From Adiantum capillus-veneris (Eukaryota; Streptophyta; Polypodiopsida; Polypodiales; Pteridaceae): a stretch of 64,000 nt of DNA. The position numbers and the translations under genes are program-made. Below the pieces are notes generated by a model. That model was not told the origin of the DNA. It ran no database searches and worked only from the letters and a program-made list of their open reading frames with translations. Below are positions 55,467 to 64,000 of this stretch, one piece after another. Position 1 is the first letter of the stretch. Every line of letters starts with the position of its first letter. The stretch covers positions 126,630,970 through 126,694,969 of the forward strand of contig CM043962.1 of the NCBI GenBank assembly GCA_014529385.2. Direction: 5' to 3'.

Positions 55467-55510
<44 letters not shown>
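55467..55510. repeat. (AG)22: tail of LINE-TC copy 3 and 5' border of copy 2
   Basis: An uninterrupted AG run. On its right is the 3' end of copy 3 (minus strand); on its left is the 5' end of copy 2. It is the junction of a head-to-tail pair. Confidence 0.95.
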
Positions 55511-55514
<4 letters not shown>

Positions 55515-56228
55515 GAAATGAAATGTTATATTAACGTCTTCAAGAGGCCAAGATGACCTATGAGACCAATCTGTTACAAAATAGTGAATCTGATAGCATG
55601 CCTGGGTACAAAAGAACTAGAACAAAAATACTACTGGTACAAGCTGGAACTGTGTGGATGTGACAGCTGATACATTAGGTACCCAATAAACTGGATGTAA
55701 CAATGTGTGAAACAATGACAGAATGGGGGAAGAAATGGTGAGGATCCATCCTCATCTGCACTCTGGGTATCGAGAGAGTATAGCTCGAATCCTCTGCTGT
55801 AGTCTCCGTCGATGCTGTGCCTCTCCTCAGTGGTGGTCGTGTGGATCTCCATAGCTCCAGTGCTCGGTCAATAAGAGTACCAGTAGTGGTCGATTGAGTG
55901 TGGATTGAGCTCTACAGCGGTGGCTGCTCCTCTGGCTGTCCCATATCTAGTGAAAAGAAATCCGTTATCTGTCTCTGGGACTGTCTCTCTCTAGCTCTCC
56001 CCAGCAAAGTGTCTCTATGTTTGTGTAACTCAAGTAGATATAGTCCAAGACATCTCTGGTCCTCATGACCCTAGATAAAGGACCGAAACCCTCTTTGAAT
56101 AGGCAATGGAAAAGGCCCCGTATCTCATTGTACACTCTGTAGTGACATATGTAATGTAACTGTGTCTCTGGCTCTATCTGGTATCCCTCTGAATCTACCG
56201 GTCTCAATCTTGAGCTGATGTGAGGATG

Positions 56229-56231
<3 letters not shown>
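55511..56231 (-). mobile_element. LINE-TC copy 3 (5'-truncated)
   Basis: Only the ORF2 C terminus and 3' UTR remain. It starts at the TSSHQLKIETGRFRGIP region directly against (GA)n at 56232 and ends with the family 3' end (GTTATATTAACG complement) and (TC)n. A deletion of about 30-35 bp removes the first Cys pair of the finger. After a frameshift, SQRQITDFFSL (PIP, 55954-55977) and GTLIDRALELW are kept. Confidence 0.87.
55954..55977 (-). other. PIP-box coding segment, LINE-TC copy 3
   Basis: Encodes QRQITDFF in the frame shifted by one from the upstream finger remnant. The motif is identical to that of copy 2. Confidence 0.65.
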
Positions 56232-56275
<44 letters not shown>

Positions 56276-56279
56276 GAGA
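56232..56279. repeat. (GA)n at the 5' border of LINE-TC copy 3
   Basis: A GA run with one AC interruption, directly joined to the truncated 5' end of copy 3. It is the third TC/GA tract at a LINE-TC 5' border. Confidence 0.93.
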
Positions 56280-56981
56280 TGGAAAAGGAGAGCTAACAGC
56301 TATTAAGCTTCAACTCTTGTATGATCAGTTGTTGATAGCTTCATGATGTCATTTACCTAGTAGAGCTGAGCTTGTATAACAATGATAGTTGCCAATTTTA
56401 TGTTTTTTGAAAAGCCACCTTACCTGGCTTAGGTTAACAGCATGGTCACACTCTTTGCGATCACTATGAGGTGGAATGGAGCAGAGCAGAAGTATCAGAA
56501 AGCATTGCCTACTCACAAAGAGGATTAACGAAAGCTGAAGTTGAACGCCTCTTTGTTTTTGTTATGTCCAAAAGTAGCTGTCAACTTCTGATGTGATTTT
56601 GTGCTCTTAAAAGTTTATACTCAACCCCTCTTACAAAGCTAACTTGAAACCATGCCATTGTAAAAGAAACAAGCAATTTGGCTTCTCATGGGATAGTTCA
56701 TGCCCCAGTTCATTATTCATTACATCCTGTACAAGTTATGTAAGACATTTTTAAAACGTGCAACGCGAGAGATGCACATTTGCACTCTAACATCAACATC
56801 TTCTATAAAAATAAGTTGACATACAGTCCATTGCTATTTGATGTCTTTGTATACTCAGCAATCATAAGAACTCTCATAATGGTACTGTGTAGCTAGACAT
56901 TGACAAATTTTGCATCAAGAAGGAAGAATGTTGAACTGTGGAGAAATAGAAGCACAAATTCCTTTCTACATTTGAATGTGT

Positions 56982-56985
<4 letters not shown>
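56280..56985. other. AT-rich non-coding stretch
   Basis: No gene, transposon domain or clear repeat recognised in this 700-bp interval between microsatellites. Confidence 0.4.

Positions 56986-57054
<69 letters not shown>
56986..57054. repeat. Compound microsatellite (CT)n(AC)n
   Basis: A CT run (56986-57018) passes directly into an AC run to 57054. It borders the 3' end of LINE-E. Confidence 0.97.
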
Positions 57055-57060
<6 letters not shown>

Positions 57061-57812
57061 TTTTGTAAATGGGATTTGATTAATTTACAAGTGGGAAACC
57101 TCAAACCGAGGAAAACCCACGGAAAAGAAGAGATACAAAAAGCAGAGCTCTTTGAGGTTCCGAGGGATAGAAACAGGCAAGCAAATCGTGCATGCATCAA
57201 GAGTATAGGGAAACAAGGCAATGTGAGTGCCTTGAAACATCAAGAAGTTGCGATGGTGCTAGTTGGGCCACAGAACCAAAAATCTGACCCAAGCAAAAAA
57301 GACTGCAAACTGAGACTGCAGAGAATGAAGCATTCCAAAAAGCCAAAACTGTCTATGAAAAGTGCCAGAAGGGAAACAGAGCCGATTCCTGAAGAGCAGC
57401 CAACACCTGTGCATGCAATGTGCTACCAACAGGTAAAGCTCCCACGAAGGAGCACCACAAGAAAATACGTTCTTTCAAAGGGAGATGACTCTGCCTAATG
57501 GTAGACAATGTGCGCCGTACATAGACACTACCGGCTGAAATGCATTCCAAGCTGACATTAGCAAGATTCCAATCCAAACAGCGGGTAAGAGATCAGCAAG
57601 CATGCTGTGAATTTCTCCAAAGAGGAGAATAACGAGGTCCCAATCCAAAGAGAGACTTCGTAGCAGAGAACGAAAGGGCATGACCAATGTCATCCACCAC
57701 CTGATGCACCTGGCATATCCCTTTTTGAGAAAGAAATATGCTTGACGAGGAGAGCGATGGACCAATGCATGCCCTCTAATCGGAGGGAATCACCAAGAGA
57801 GGATTGTTGACC

Positions 57813-58270
57813 ATGCCATTCTAAATGCAACGTGACAGCCTTCCAATCAACAATGAGAGAAGAAGTAAAGGGACATGCAGGAATGTGCCCTTCAAGCTTT
57901 CCAAAAATGACCTTCCAATAGGTTGGTTGCCAATGACCAAAGGATGGAGCGACAATATGGGCACACATGCCATTCTCAATGCAACGTGACAGCCTTCCAA
58001 TCAACAAGGAGACAAGAAGTAAAGGGACATCTAGGAATGTGCCCTTCAAGCTTGCCAAAAATGACCTCCCAATAGGTTGGCTGCCAATGATCAAAGGACG
58101 GAGTGACAATATGCGCACACATGCCATTCTCAATGCAACGTGACAACCTTCCAATCAACAACGAGAGAAGAAGTAAAGGGACCAAGAATGTTCCCTTCAA
58201 GCTTGCCAAAAATGACCTCCCAATAGGTTGGCTGCCAATGACCAGAGGATGGAGTGACAATATGCGCACA
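57813..58270. repeat. Three tandem copies of a 154-bp unit in LINE-E
   Basis: Units start ATGCCATTCT at 57813, 57967 and 58121, and each contains GCAACGTGACA-CCTTCCAATCAACAA, AAGTAAAGGGAC and CCAATAGGTTGG-TGCCAATGA. The spacing is 154 bp twice; the third unit is slightly shorter. Because 154 is not a multiple of three, each unit shifts the frame, so the repeat arose in a decaying or non-coding part. Confidence 0.9.
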
Positions 58271-58599
58271 CAAATGTGATACCATAAGTGACCAAGGTTG
58301 TCGTTGTGCCACCAAGACCAGCAATAGGGTAGCTTTCTGAGCCAGAACATGACTACGCAAATCCAAAATATTGCGCTCGCCACAGCGCTCAAGAGAACAT
58401 AACTTGTTCATAGAACAGCGTTAGACCTTTTCTACGAGCTGAGGTACGCCATAGATGCTCCAAAATACTATACATAAGGGAATGCAAGCATGACCGAGAC
58501 CATGATAATAGAGGTAAGTAAAATTGCAAATAAGCCATAAGAATGCGCTGGACAATCCTGAGTCGCACATGGAGAGGCCAAGTGGACAATCTTTCCAAT

Positions 58600-60156
58600 A
58601 ATTTAACTTGGAGTGCAGACGTTGGAGTACCCAATGTGTTTTCTGTGCAGCTGACACATTCCAAGCGAGGGGATAACCAAATGATGAACTATGACGTGTG
58701 GAGGAACAATCTTCCGTGGCCACAATAGCTTAGGCCAATCATACTCATTCAAAGGAAGCAGCTTAAATTTACAAAAATTAACTTTGAGGCCTACCGCCAA
58801 TCCAAACAAGTGAAGAGTATGCATAATTTGTTCCACATCAGCACAACCATTACGAGGCATAAATAAAGAGTTATCTGCATAAGCCCGACTAGCCAAGTGT
58901 TGCTCATATGGTAACAACAGGCCATGCAATCTACCAGTAGAAGTCAGAACATCCAAATACATAAGCAAGGAGTGAGTGGCAATTGCATAAAGCAAAGCAT
59001 TGAGAGGACATCCTTGCCTGACAGACCGTCCCAGAGGCCAAGAGTCTGTGAGAAAGCCATCCAACAAACTGCCGAAGTACTATGTGCATATAAGAAAAAC
59101 ATAACATAGGAAAACTTAGGCCCAAATCCCAAATGAACCATGGTGTCTGAAACGTAGTCCCAAAGAACAGTATCAGAGGCCTTTTCAATGTCAACCTGCA
59201 TGGCATATTCCATGCCAATGATGACATTCGCTAGGTTATCAAAAATTTGACGGCGACGAATGAAGCCATATCAAGATTGATGCAGGCCATCATACAGAAA
59301 TCCCTTGAGGCAACTAATAAGCATTTTAACCATCAATTTATAGACCACAGGCATGAGTGTAATTGTCCTCCGATGAGAGAACTCTTCACACAATGCATAC
59401 TTAGGTATCAACTTGAGAAAGCCTTCTTTCCAAGAGGTAGGCAATGCTTGCTGCTCCCAAGCCGTATTCATCATGAACAACAAGGGCACCTTTAGGTCAT
59501 CCCAAAACGACAAGAAAAATTCCATAGTAAGACCATCCCAACTGGGAGCTTTCCAACGACCCAAGTCAAGCAAGCCTCAGTGAAAATGGCTTCCAAGTCT
59601 TGAGCATGCTGCAGCAAAAGAATGAGAGTAGCATGTGATAGAAACAATTGACACACCTGGTAGGCTTCTTGTGGGAGGTAAGGGAGCCTCAAAGAGCTTG
59701 CCATAATGTGAGTGCAGAGCCTGTGCCAACTCCGGTAAAGAAGAGGTCCACTCCCCGGATGGAAGTTTAATTCTCTTGAGAGCTTGAGACTGCCAATGCA
59801 TCTGACAAGCCAAAGGAAGGATTATATCCCTAATCATAGAGCGGAAAAGGTGGTAAGGTCGTGCTTAAGATAAGCATTATTGACATGCAAAAGACGCTTC
59901 CCGGGAAGGGAGCCATTAGGAGAAAAGATCCAAAGTGCAAATTCAAACAAATGGGAGCATGATTTGAGAGGCACAGGGTATAATCAATCCTCATGTCACA
60001 TACAAAATCATCATACTGTTGCATATTAAAAAGATATCAACGATCTAGGCGAGCACGATACATAGATTGAGCATTATGTTGAAATGTGAATCCAGGGTCG
60101 TCTGCATTCAAAAGAGACCATGAATCCAAACAATGACAAGTCAGCATAAAATGATC
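58600..60156 (-). pseudogene. LINE-E ORF2 remnant (endonuclease and RT)
   Basis: On minus: DDFVCDMRIDYTLCLSNHAPICLNL (endonuclease end, about 60000-59920); WKAPSWDGLTMEFFLSFWDDL (59555-59490); ALPTSWKEGFLKLIPK; FSHRRTITLMPVVYKLMVKML; MQVDIEKASDTVLWDYVSDTMVHLGF (about 59205-59130); SVRQGCPLNALLYAIATHSLL (about 59025); and the catalytic site AYADNSLF (about 58890), where the second Asp of the usual YADD is Asn. At least four frame changes. Dead copy. Confidence 0.8.
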
Positions 60157-60360
60157 CCATGATTGGCATTCCACATGAAGCATTACACACATATACACGA
60201 ACAGATGCACTAGCCATTATTATATCGATGTGTCTCATACTATATTTTATTGGCTCGGTAGCTTCCATTAGATTTTTAGCTTTGGAGATAAGGATGATGA
60301 ATTCCAAGGACAACTGCAACGTACGGCCATTCTTATTTTTCAGGAGAAATCTTTGAAGAT

Positions 60361-61140
60361 CCCAAGGTTGGATCAAAACGTACGTACGGATCGGTTCCGT
60401 ACCGTACGGACGTTCAATACGGATCCGTATCGTACAAAACGATCCGTACGGCTTTTTTTTTTTGAGTGGATGGGCGGGAAGCTTGTACGGTGCTGATTTA
60501 AAATCAAAATCTAAGTCTCTTGCAGTGGTTACACAATATGTGGTTGTCTTGTAAAACGTGTCTTTGAATGTCTATAAGCTGACTTCTCTCTTGTTTTTTA
60601 TTGGAAATGTCCTAGAAAATTTAGTACTTTGCGGTTTTTTTACAAGAGTATGTGCCTACGATTTTCAGAAAATCATCTTGGAGGGGAATCATAACTGATG
60701 CGCTTTGATTTTGAAGGGAAAGCAAACTCGAAAGGCAAGGATGGGCATCGGCACCACGCATGGAGTGAAGGAGTGGACGCATGAGCAGGCTGAGGAAAGC
60801 GGCGACCCGAGGGCAAATTGGCCGAAGGTTGGGGCTGCTTTATTTTTTTATTAAAATTGGGGACGTAGCATCAGCGACAACAACCTGGTTTGATGGTTAG
60901 CTTTGGGTTATTGTACTCTTGCGCTGATTGCCAGGGTTCAAAACGTGTTCCCCCATTTAACTTTTAGTAGATGGTTTGAGGTGATCGATGTGGGAATCCG
61001 AGAAGATTCTCCATAATAATAAAAATTTTACAAGAGTACGTATTTTTACGTACATAAATTTTTTTCCTGTATGGAACAAAGTACAGTACATACATATACG
61101 CCACGTATAGTACGTTTGGTACCAACACTATCTTCAAAGG
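60361..61140. other. Non-coding block with CGTAC palindromes and imperfect terminal inverted repeats
   Basis: The left end (about 60350-60460) is dense in CGTACG, CCGTAC and GATCCGTAC words. The right end (61030-61120) has GTACGTA, ACGTAC and CGTACTATACG-type words. CTTTGAAGAT...GTTGG-xxC-AAACGTAC on the left matches the reverse complement of the right end (61100-61140). This could be a MITE-like element of about 0.78 kb. No ORF. Confidence 0.4.
60886..60960 (+). other. tRNA-like / SINE-like promoter stretch
   Basis: TGGTTTGATGG (60886-60896) is a near match to a Pol III A box, and GGTTCAAAACG (60935-60945) to a B box, with tRNA-like spacing of about 38 bp. The context GATGGTTAGC...CCAGGGTTCAA is typical of tRNA-derived SINEs. 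No cloverleaf or tail was verified. Confidence 0.35.
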
Positions 61141-61670
61141 CTAAGCCTACCTCAACTCGCTAATCAAAAGTGCGACTTTGGTCTTTCGCTTGCTACAAGT
61201 GCTTTAGGAAAGCTAAGCTAAGCCATACCAACCACTCGCCACTTGTGCCCAAAACTTGTGTTCATAGTATAAATAAATAAAAATGATGCCTCCTTTGCCG
61301 CCACCTTAGAGCGCCCTACCATAGTTCTGCGAATGGCGCCGCTCAGAAGGCCTTTGCCAAAAAGTGAAACCCCCATATGCCTGCCAAAATTGCCTCCCAA
61401 ATCTGATTCGCTGCTGGGCTAGAGGGAGCTTGAGCCACCCTTTGAATCCACCTCTCGCAGCTTGACCGGCTATGACATGTTTTCTCACCCTTTACAGGCC
61501 CATTTTTAGAACTGTGATCTACGCATAGTGAACACTCGCAATAAGCTGTCACACCGTGACCGCGGGATGGAGCCTGGCTATGGGAGCACGATGCTTTTCC
61601 AAAGGTGCCTCCAAGGTTTAGGAGGTCTTTCTTGAAAAGGCGTGTTTAACAGGTTTACGAGAAGGCGCTC
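61141..61670. other. Non-coding stretch
   Basis: No coding, repeat or transposon signal recognised. Confidence 0.35.
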
Positions 61671-61950
61671 TTAGGCTGGGTTCATAGTGCGCCGCGAAAA
61701 TCGCTCCCGTTTGCTGCGAGCCAATCAGAAGTCACGCTTTTTCTTGCTCCGTTCACAAAGGACGATGGAAGTGGTTGATGGGGCAGCCACGTCAAGGAAG
61801 AAAATCGCTTTTCCCCTTCCAGCCCACCTTGCAACTCTTCCGAAACCCCCCAACCCCAACCACCCCCCGCTCGTGAGCACTTCCAGCTTGACAAGGTCTT
61901 CTCCAACCTATGGTGCTAGAGCCCAAATCGCTACCGCCTTGTGTGAATGA
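61671..61950. mobile_element. Possible Harbinger-type MITE
   Basis: TTA (61671-61673) followed by GGCTGGGTTCATAGTGCGCC closely resembles TTA-GGTTGGGTTCACACAATGG at 62473, the likely end of the neighbouring Harbinger. An inverted partner (AAATCGCTACCGCCTTGTGTGAA, 61925-61947) matches the inner part of this terminus. The outermost bases of the right end have diverged. Confidence 0.45.
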
Positions 61951-62472
61951 TGGTTCGGCAGAAGAGTGGTCAAAACCTTTCTATTAATTACGGTTTTGAC
62001 AACTTTAGCCCTAAAACCTGACGAGTTTACAAGGGGAAGCATACTACAAGCTTTTTCTTGTATTGGGGACTATTCATTATCTTTGCAATTCTATTCTAAG
62101 TAGGGTTATGAGAATTAGTGTGCTATCTCTAATGCTATTCATGTCACATAAATGTTGGAAGATAATGGAGGTATATTCGCTGCAATTATGGGTCCTTAAG
62201 TACGTCAGATTTTTGTTTGAATCATTTTGAACAAGAGACAACCATTTCTAAACGACATCTTTCTTTATGAGTCATTTGATATGCCCATATTTATAAAATG
62301 CATTATCTATAAAGGTACAACTCCCTAGTGACCTGCTACACATACCATGAACAAATTTGAATGCACTAGGTCTAATTGCTTAAGAAAAATTAAGCTTTTT
62401 CTTGTCTAAAACCTTTCTTATATGGTCTAGAATGCTTACCAAAAATGCGATGTTCACACAACTCAAAGCGAA
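61951..62472. other. AT-rich spacer between the MITE and the Harbinger end
   Basis: No coding or repeat signal recognised. Confidence 0.35.
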
Positions 62473-62689
62473 TTAGGTTGGGTTCACACAATGGTGGCAA
62501 AAATGTAGGGCTCCAAAGGGTCTTTCCGGATCGAAGAACCACAAAAAGGTGATTTCCGCCGCCGTTTTGTTCACACGATCCCGGCGGAAGCAAACTCAAG
62601 GGGATTTCCACCGCCCCTCCGTTCACACGAAGGTGGCGGAAGAGATCTAGCTTGGGGAATGTTCACATGATAGCTCAGAGTTTGAGTTA

Positions 62690-62690
<1 letters not shown>

Positions 62691-62730
<40 letters not shown>
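62691..62730 (+). repeat. Poly(C)40
   Basis: An uninterrupted run of C inside the non-coding tail of the Harbinger element, followed by TCCCCCC. Confidence 0.97.
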
Positions 62731-62733
<3 letters not shown>

Positions 62734-62903
62734 CCCCTTCGCATAAAAGCGAGTATTAATCATTCAATTATAAACAATAATCAAATTTAATTATACTTGA
62801 ATACATGCTAGAACACCAAAAAGGTTGATTTAAAAATTGATTTGAGATTACAAACATCAAAACATAAAACCATGGTGTAAATTCCAACCCCTTTTACAAG
62901 AGC

Positions 62904-64000
62904 TCAAGTAGAAGCTAATGACGATGACTCATCAGACACAACATCACCGAAGACTTGTTGCACTTTGTTCTTCGCATATTCTTGATACAAAGATCTTGCG
63001 AGATTGTCGTGGCGATTAGCACCTGAACCAAGGTCATTTGCCACTCCACCTTGAACACCTCCTTCATCTCCTCTTTGAGCACGCTCAATTGCATCCTCTG
63101 CCCTTGTGGAACAGAGAGCTTGAATTTCCACCATAGAGCTTGTTGCGGTTCTTTGGCTTTCTTCAAGTGAATTGCCAATCAGTAGGGTAGCTTCTGCCTC
63201 ACGCACCCATTCCATATCAAAAGCATCACCGTGTCGTATACAAATATTGTGTTACACAAGGCACGCTGCCACCAGATCTGGCACGTGATGTAGATCCATG
63301 TCACATCTCTTTAACAAGATGCGAAACCTTGCCTTCAGCATGCCAAATGAACGCTCCACTGGCATTCTTGTGCTAGATTGTATGAAGTTCCAATGAAACT
63401 TCTTGCGTGATAAGCCTTCCTTGCACCCCTTTGAAGGGCACCAACATAAATGGTCGAGCTGGATAAGCACAATCACCCACCAAACAATAATTCCCAAGCT
63501 CACCTCTAGCACATTTTTGACCCAACTCACTGCGAGTAAAGTCAAGGAGTCATGGATTGACCCTGCCCATCCAACATCATAGTTCCATACGGAACAATCT
63601 GCTGCCACTGTTAGCTGCAACAAAATAGAATGAAACCCTTTTCGGTTGAAGTAATCCACATGGTTCTCCTTTGGTGCAATGATTGGAATATGTGAACCAT
63701 CAATAGCACCAACAACATAAGGTATTCCTCGGAGGGCTTCAGATTCACTGGCCAGCTTCTCAAACCGAGATGAAGAAGGCCAACGAATGTAGATATCTCT
63801 GAGACCTGAATTCATGATGGCCTTGCAAAAATCAAGGACTATGCCACATGCTATGCTCTTAGCACATCCATTCAAGTCACCTAAGACCTCCAATTGTGTG
63901 CCAGAAGCTAATCTGAGCATAGCAATCGCCGCATGTGTTGGAAGGTCGATGGTTTTCCGCATGTTGGTGACGCACTTTGACATGAAAGGAGCCACCTTTC
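62904..64000 (-). pseudogene. PIF/Harbinger transposase (DDE_Tnp_4 / HARBI1-like), broken
   Basis: The visible part begins MAPFMSKCVTNMRKTIDLP (63995); the N terminus is off the window. First catalytic Asp in VVGAIDGSHIPI, then HVDYFNRKGFHSILLQ and the conserved GWAGSIHDS. The second catalytic block, LGNYCLVGDCAYP-like, is present only in a shifted frame (about 63510-63450), and the main frame returns at MPVERSFGMLKARF with the catalytic Glu. This implies two compensating frameshifts. A TAA interrupts the AACLV-HNICI motif near 63253. The C-terminal 103 codons (63215-62904) are open. Non-functional as it stands. Confidence 0.85.

Larger units (their letters stand above)
57055..60360 (-). mobile_element. 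L1-type LINE-E (5'-truncated, decayed)
   Basis: A minus-strand LINE of a third family, distinct from LINE-C and LINE-TC in RT sequence. Endonuclease remnants run from 60376 to 59850 (SNHAPICLNLHFG), RT from 59573 to 58600, then a C-terminal region with a 154-bp triplication and a shifted zinc-finger-like stretch near 57700. Many stops and frameshifts. The 3' end (ACAAAAACAAACG on minus) runs into a GT/GA microsatellite. Confidence 0.75.
62473..64000 (-). mobile_element. PIF/Harbinger DNA transposon (3' part, runs off right edge)
   Basis: Minus-strand transposase (from beyond 64000 to about 62904), then a non-coding tail with repeated GTTCACACGA words, ending at a TTA-flanked terminus GGTTGGGTTCACAC (62476). 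PIF/Harbinger elements duplicate TWA, so TTA (62473-62475) fits a target site. The other terminus is outside the window. Confidence 0.7.

Noticed and set aside
57813-58270. CRISPR-like array
   Set aside because: Units are 154 bp and directly adjacent, without short conserved repeats and variable spacers, in a eukaryotic LINE.

Overview
The window looks like nuclear DNA of a land plant with a large, repeat-rich genome. The pointers are plant-type LINE ORF1 with a DUF4283-like domain and CCHC knuckle, Ty1/copia and Ty3/gypsy elements primed by initiator tRNA-Met, and a PIF/Harbinger transposon. A seed-free plant such as a fern or lycophyte would fit, but the sequence does not settle this. I see no intact host gene, and nearly every base belongs to transposable elements nested in one another. 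Element names below are mine.

Region by region (1-based): 1-7522 is a decayed minus-strand gypsy element (G1), broken in its gag-pro region by a 1.68-kb solo LTR (2960-4635). 7523-11420 is a related gag-only element (G2) in tandem with it. 11421-13615 holds the gag and LTR of a third gypsy family (G3) next to an inverted LTR copy. 13616-16100 is the least repetitive stretch and holds possible exon remnants and a 136-bp tandem duplication. 16110-23900 is made of L1-type LINE fragments (LINE-D), one with a microinversion, split by a decayed copia element (Cp1, 17278-22460, 227-bp LTRs). 24156-56279 is the most interesting part and is described next. 57055-60360 is a third LINE family (LINE-E). 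60361-62475 is non-coding and holds a palindromic CGTAC element, a SINE-like stretch and a MITE. 62476-64000 is a broken PIF/Harbinger transposon that runs off the right edge.

The core (24156-56279) holds three copies of one LINE family, LINE-TC. Each copy ends in a long (TC)n tract instead of poly(A), and each starts next to another TC/GA tract. Copy 2 was hit in ORF1 by copia element Cp2, and in ORF2 by a 6.8-kb L1-type LINE (LINE-C, 15/16 target duplication). Cp2 was in turn hit in pol by an apparently young gypsy element (G4, 1,704-codon ORF, two 1,478-bp LTRs with no difference seen, perfect CCTCC duplication). The two halves of LINE-TC copy 2, and the two ends of Cp2, lie on opposite strands. 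A single inversion of about 25 kb between GA/TC tracts at about 29.09 and 54.2 kb explains this. Undoing it gives three LINE-TC copies in one head-to-tail array separated by (TC)n.

The LINE-TC family has two further conserved oddities. ORF1 and ORF2 share one reading frame and are separated only by a TGA followed by C. A canonical PCNA-binding (PIP) motif follows the C-terminal zinc finger in all three copies. A microsatellite-homing plant LINE with a C-terminal PIP box is my best candidate for an undescribed system here.
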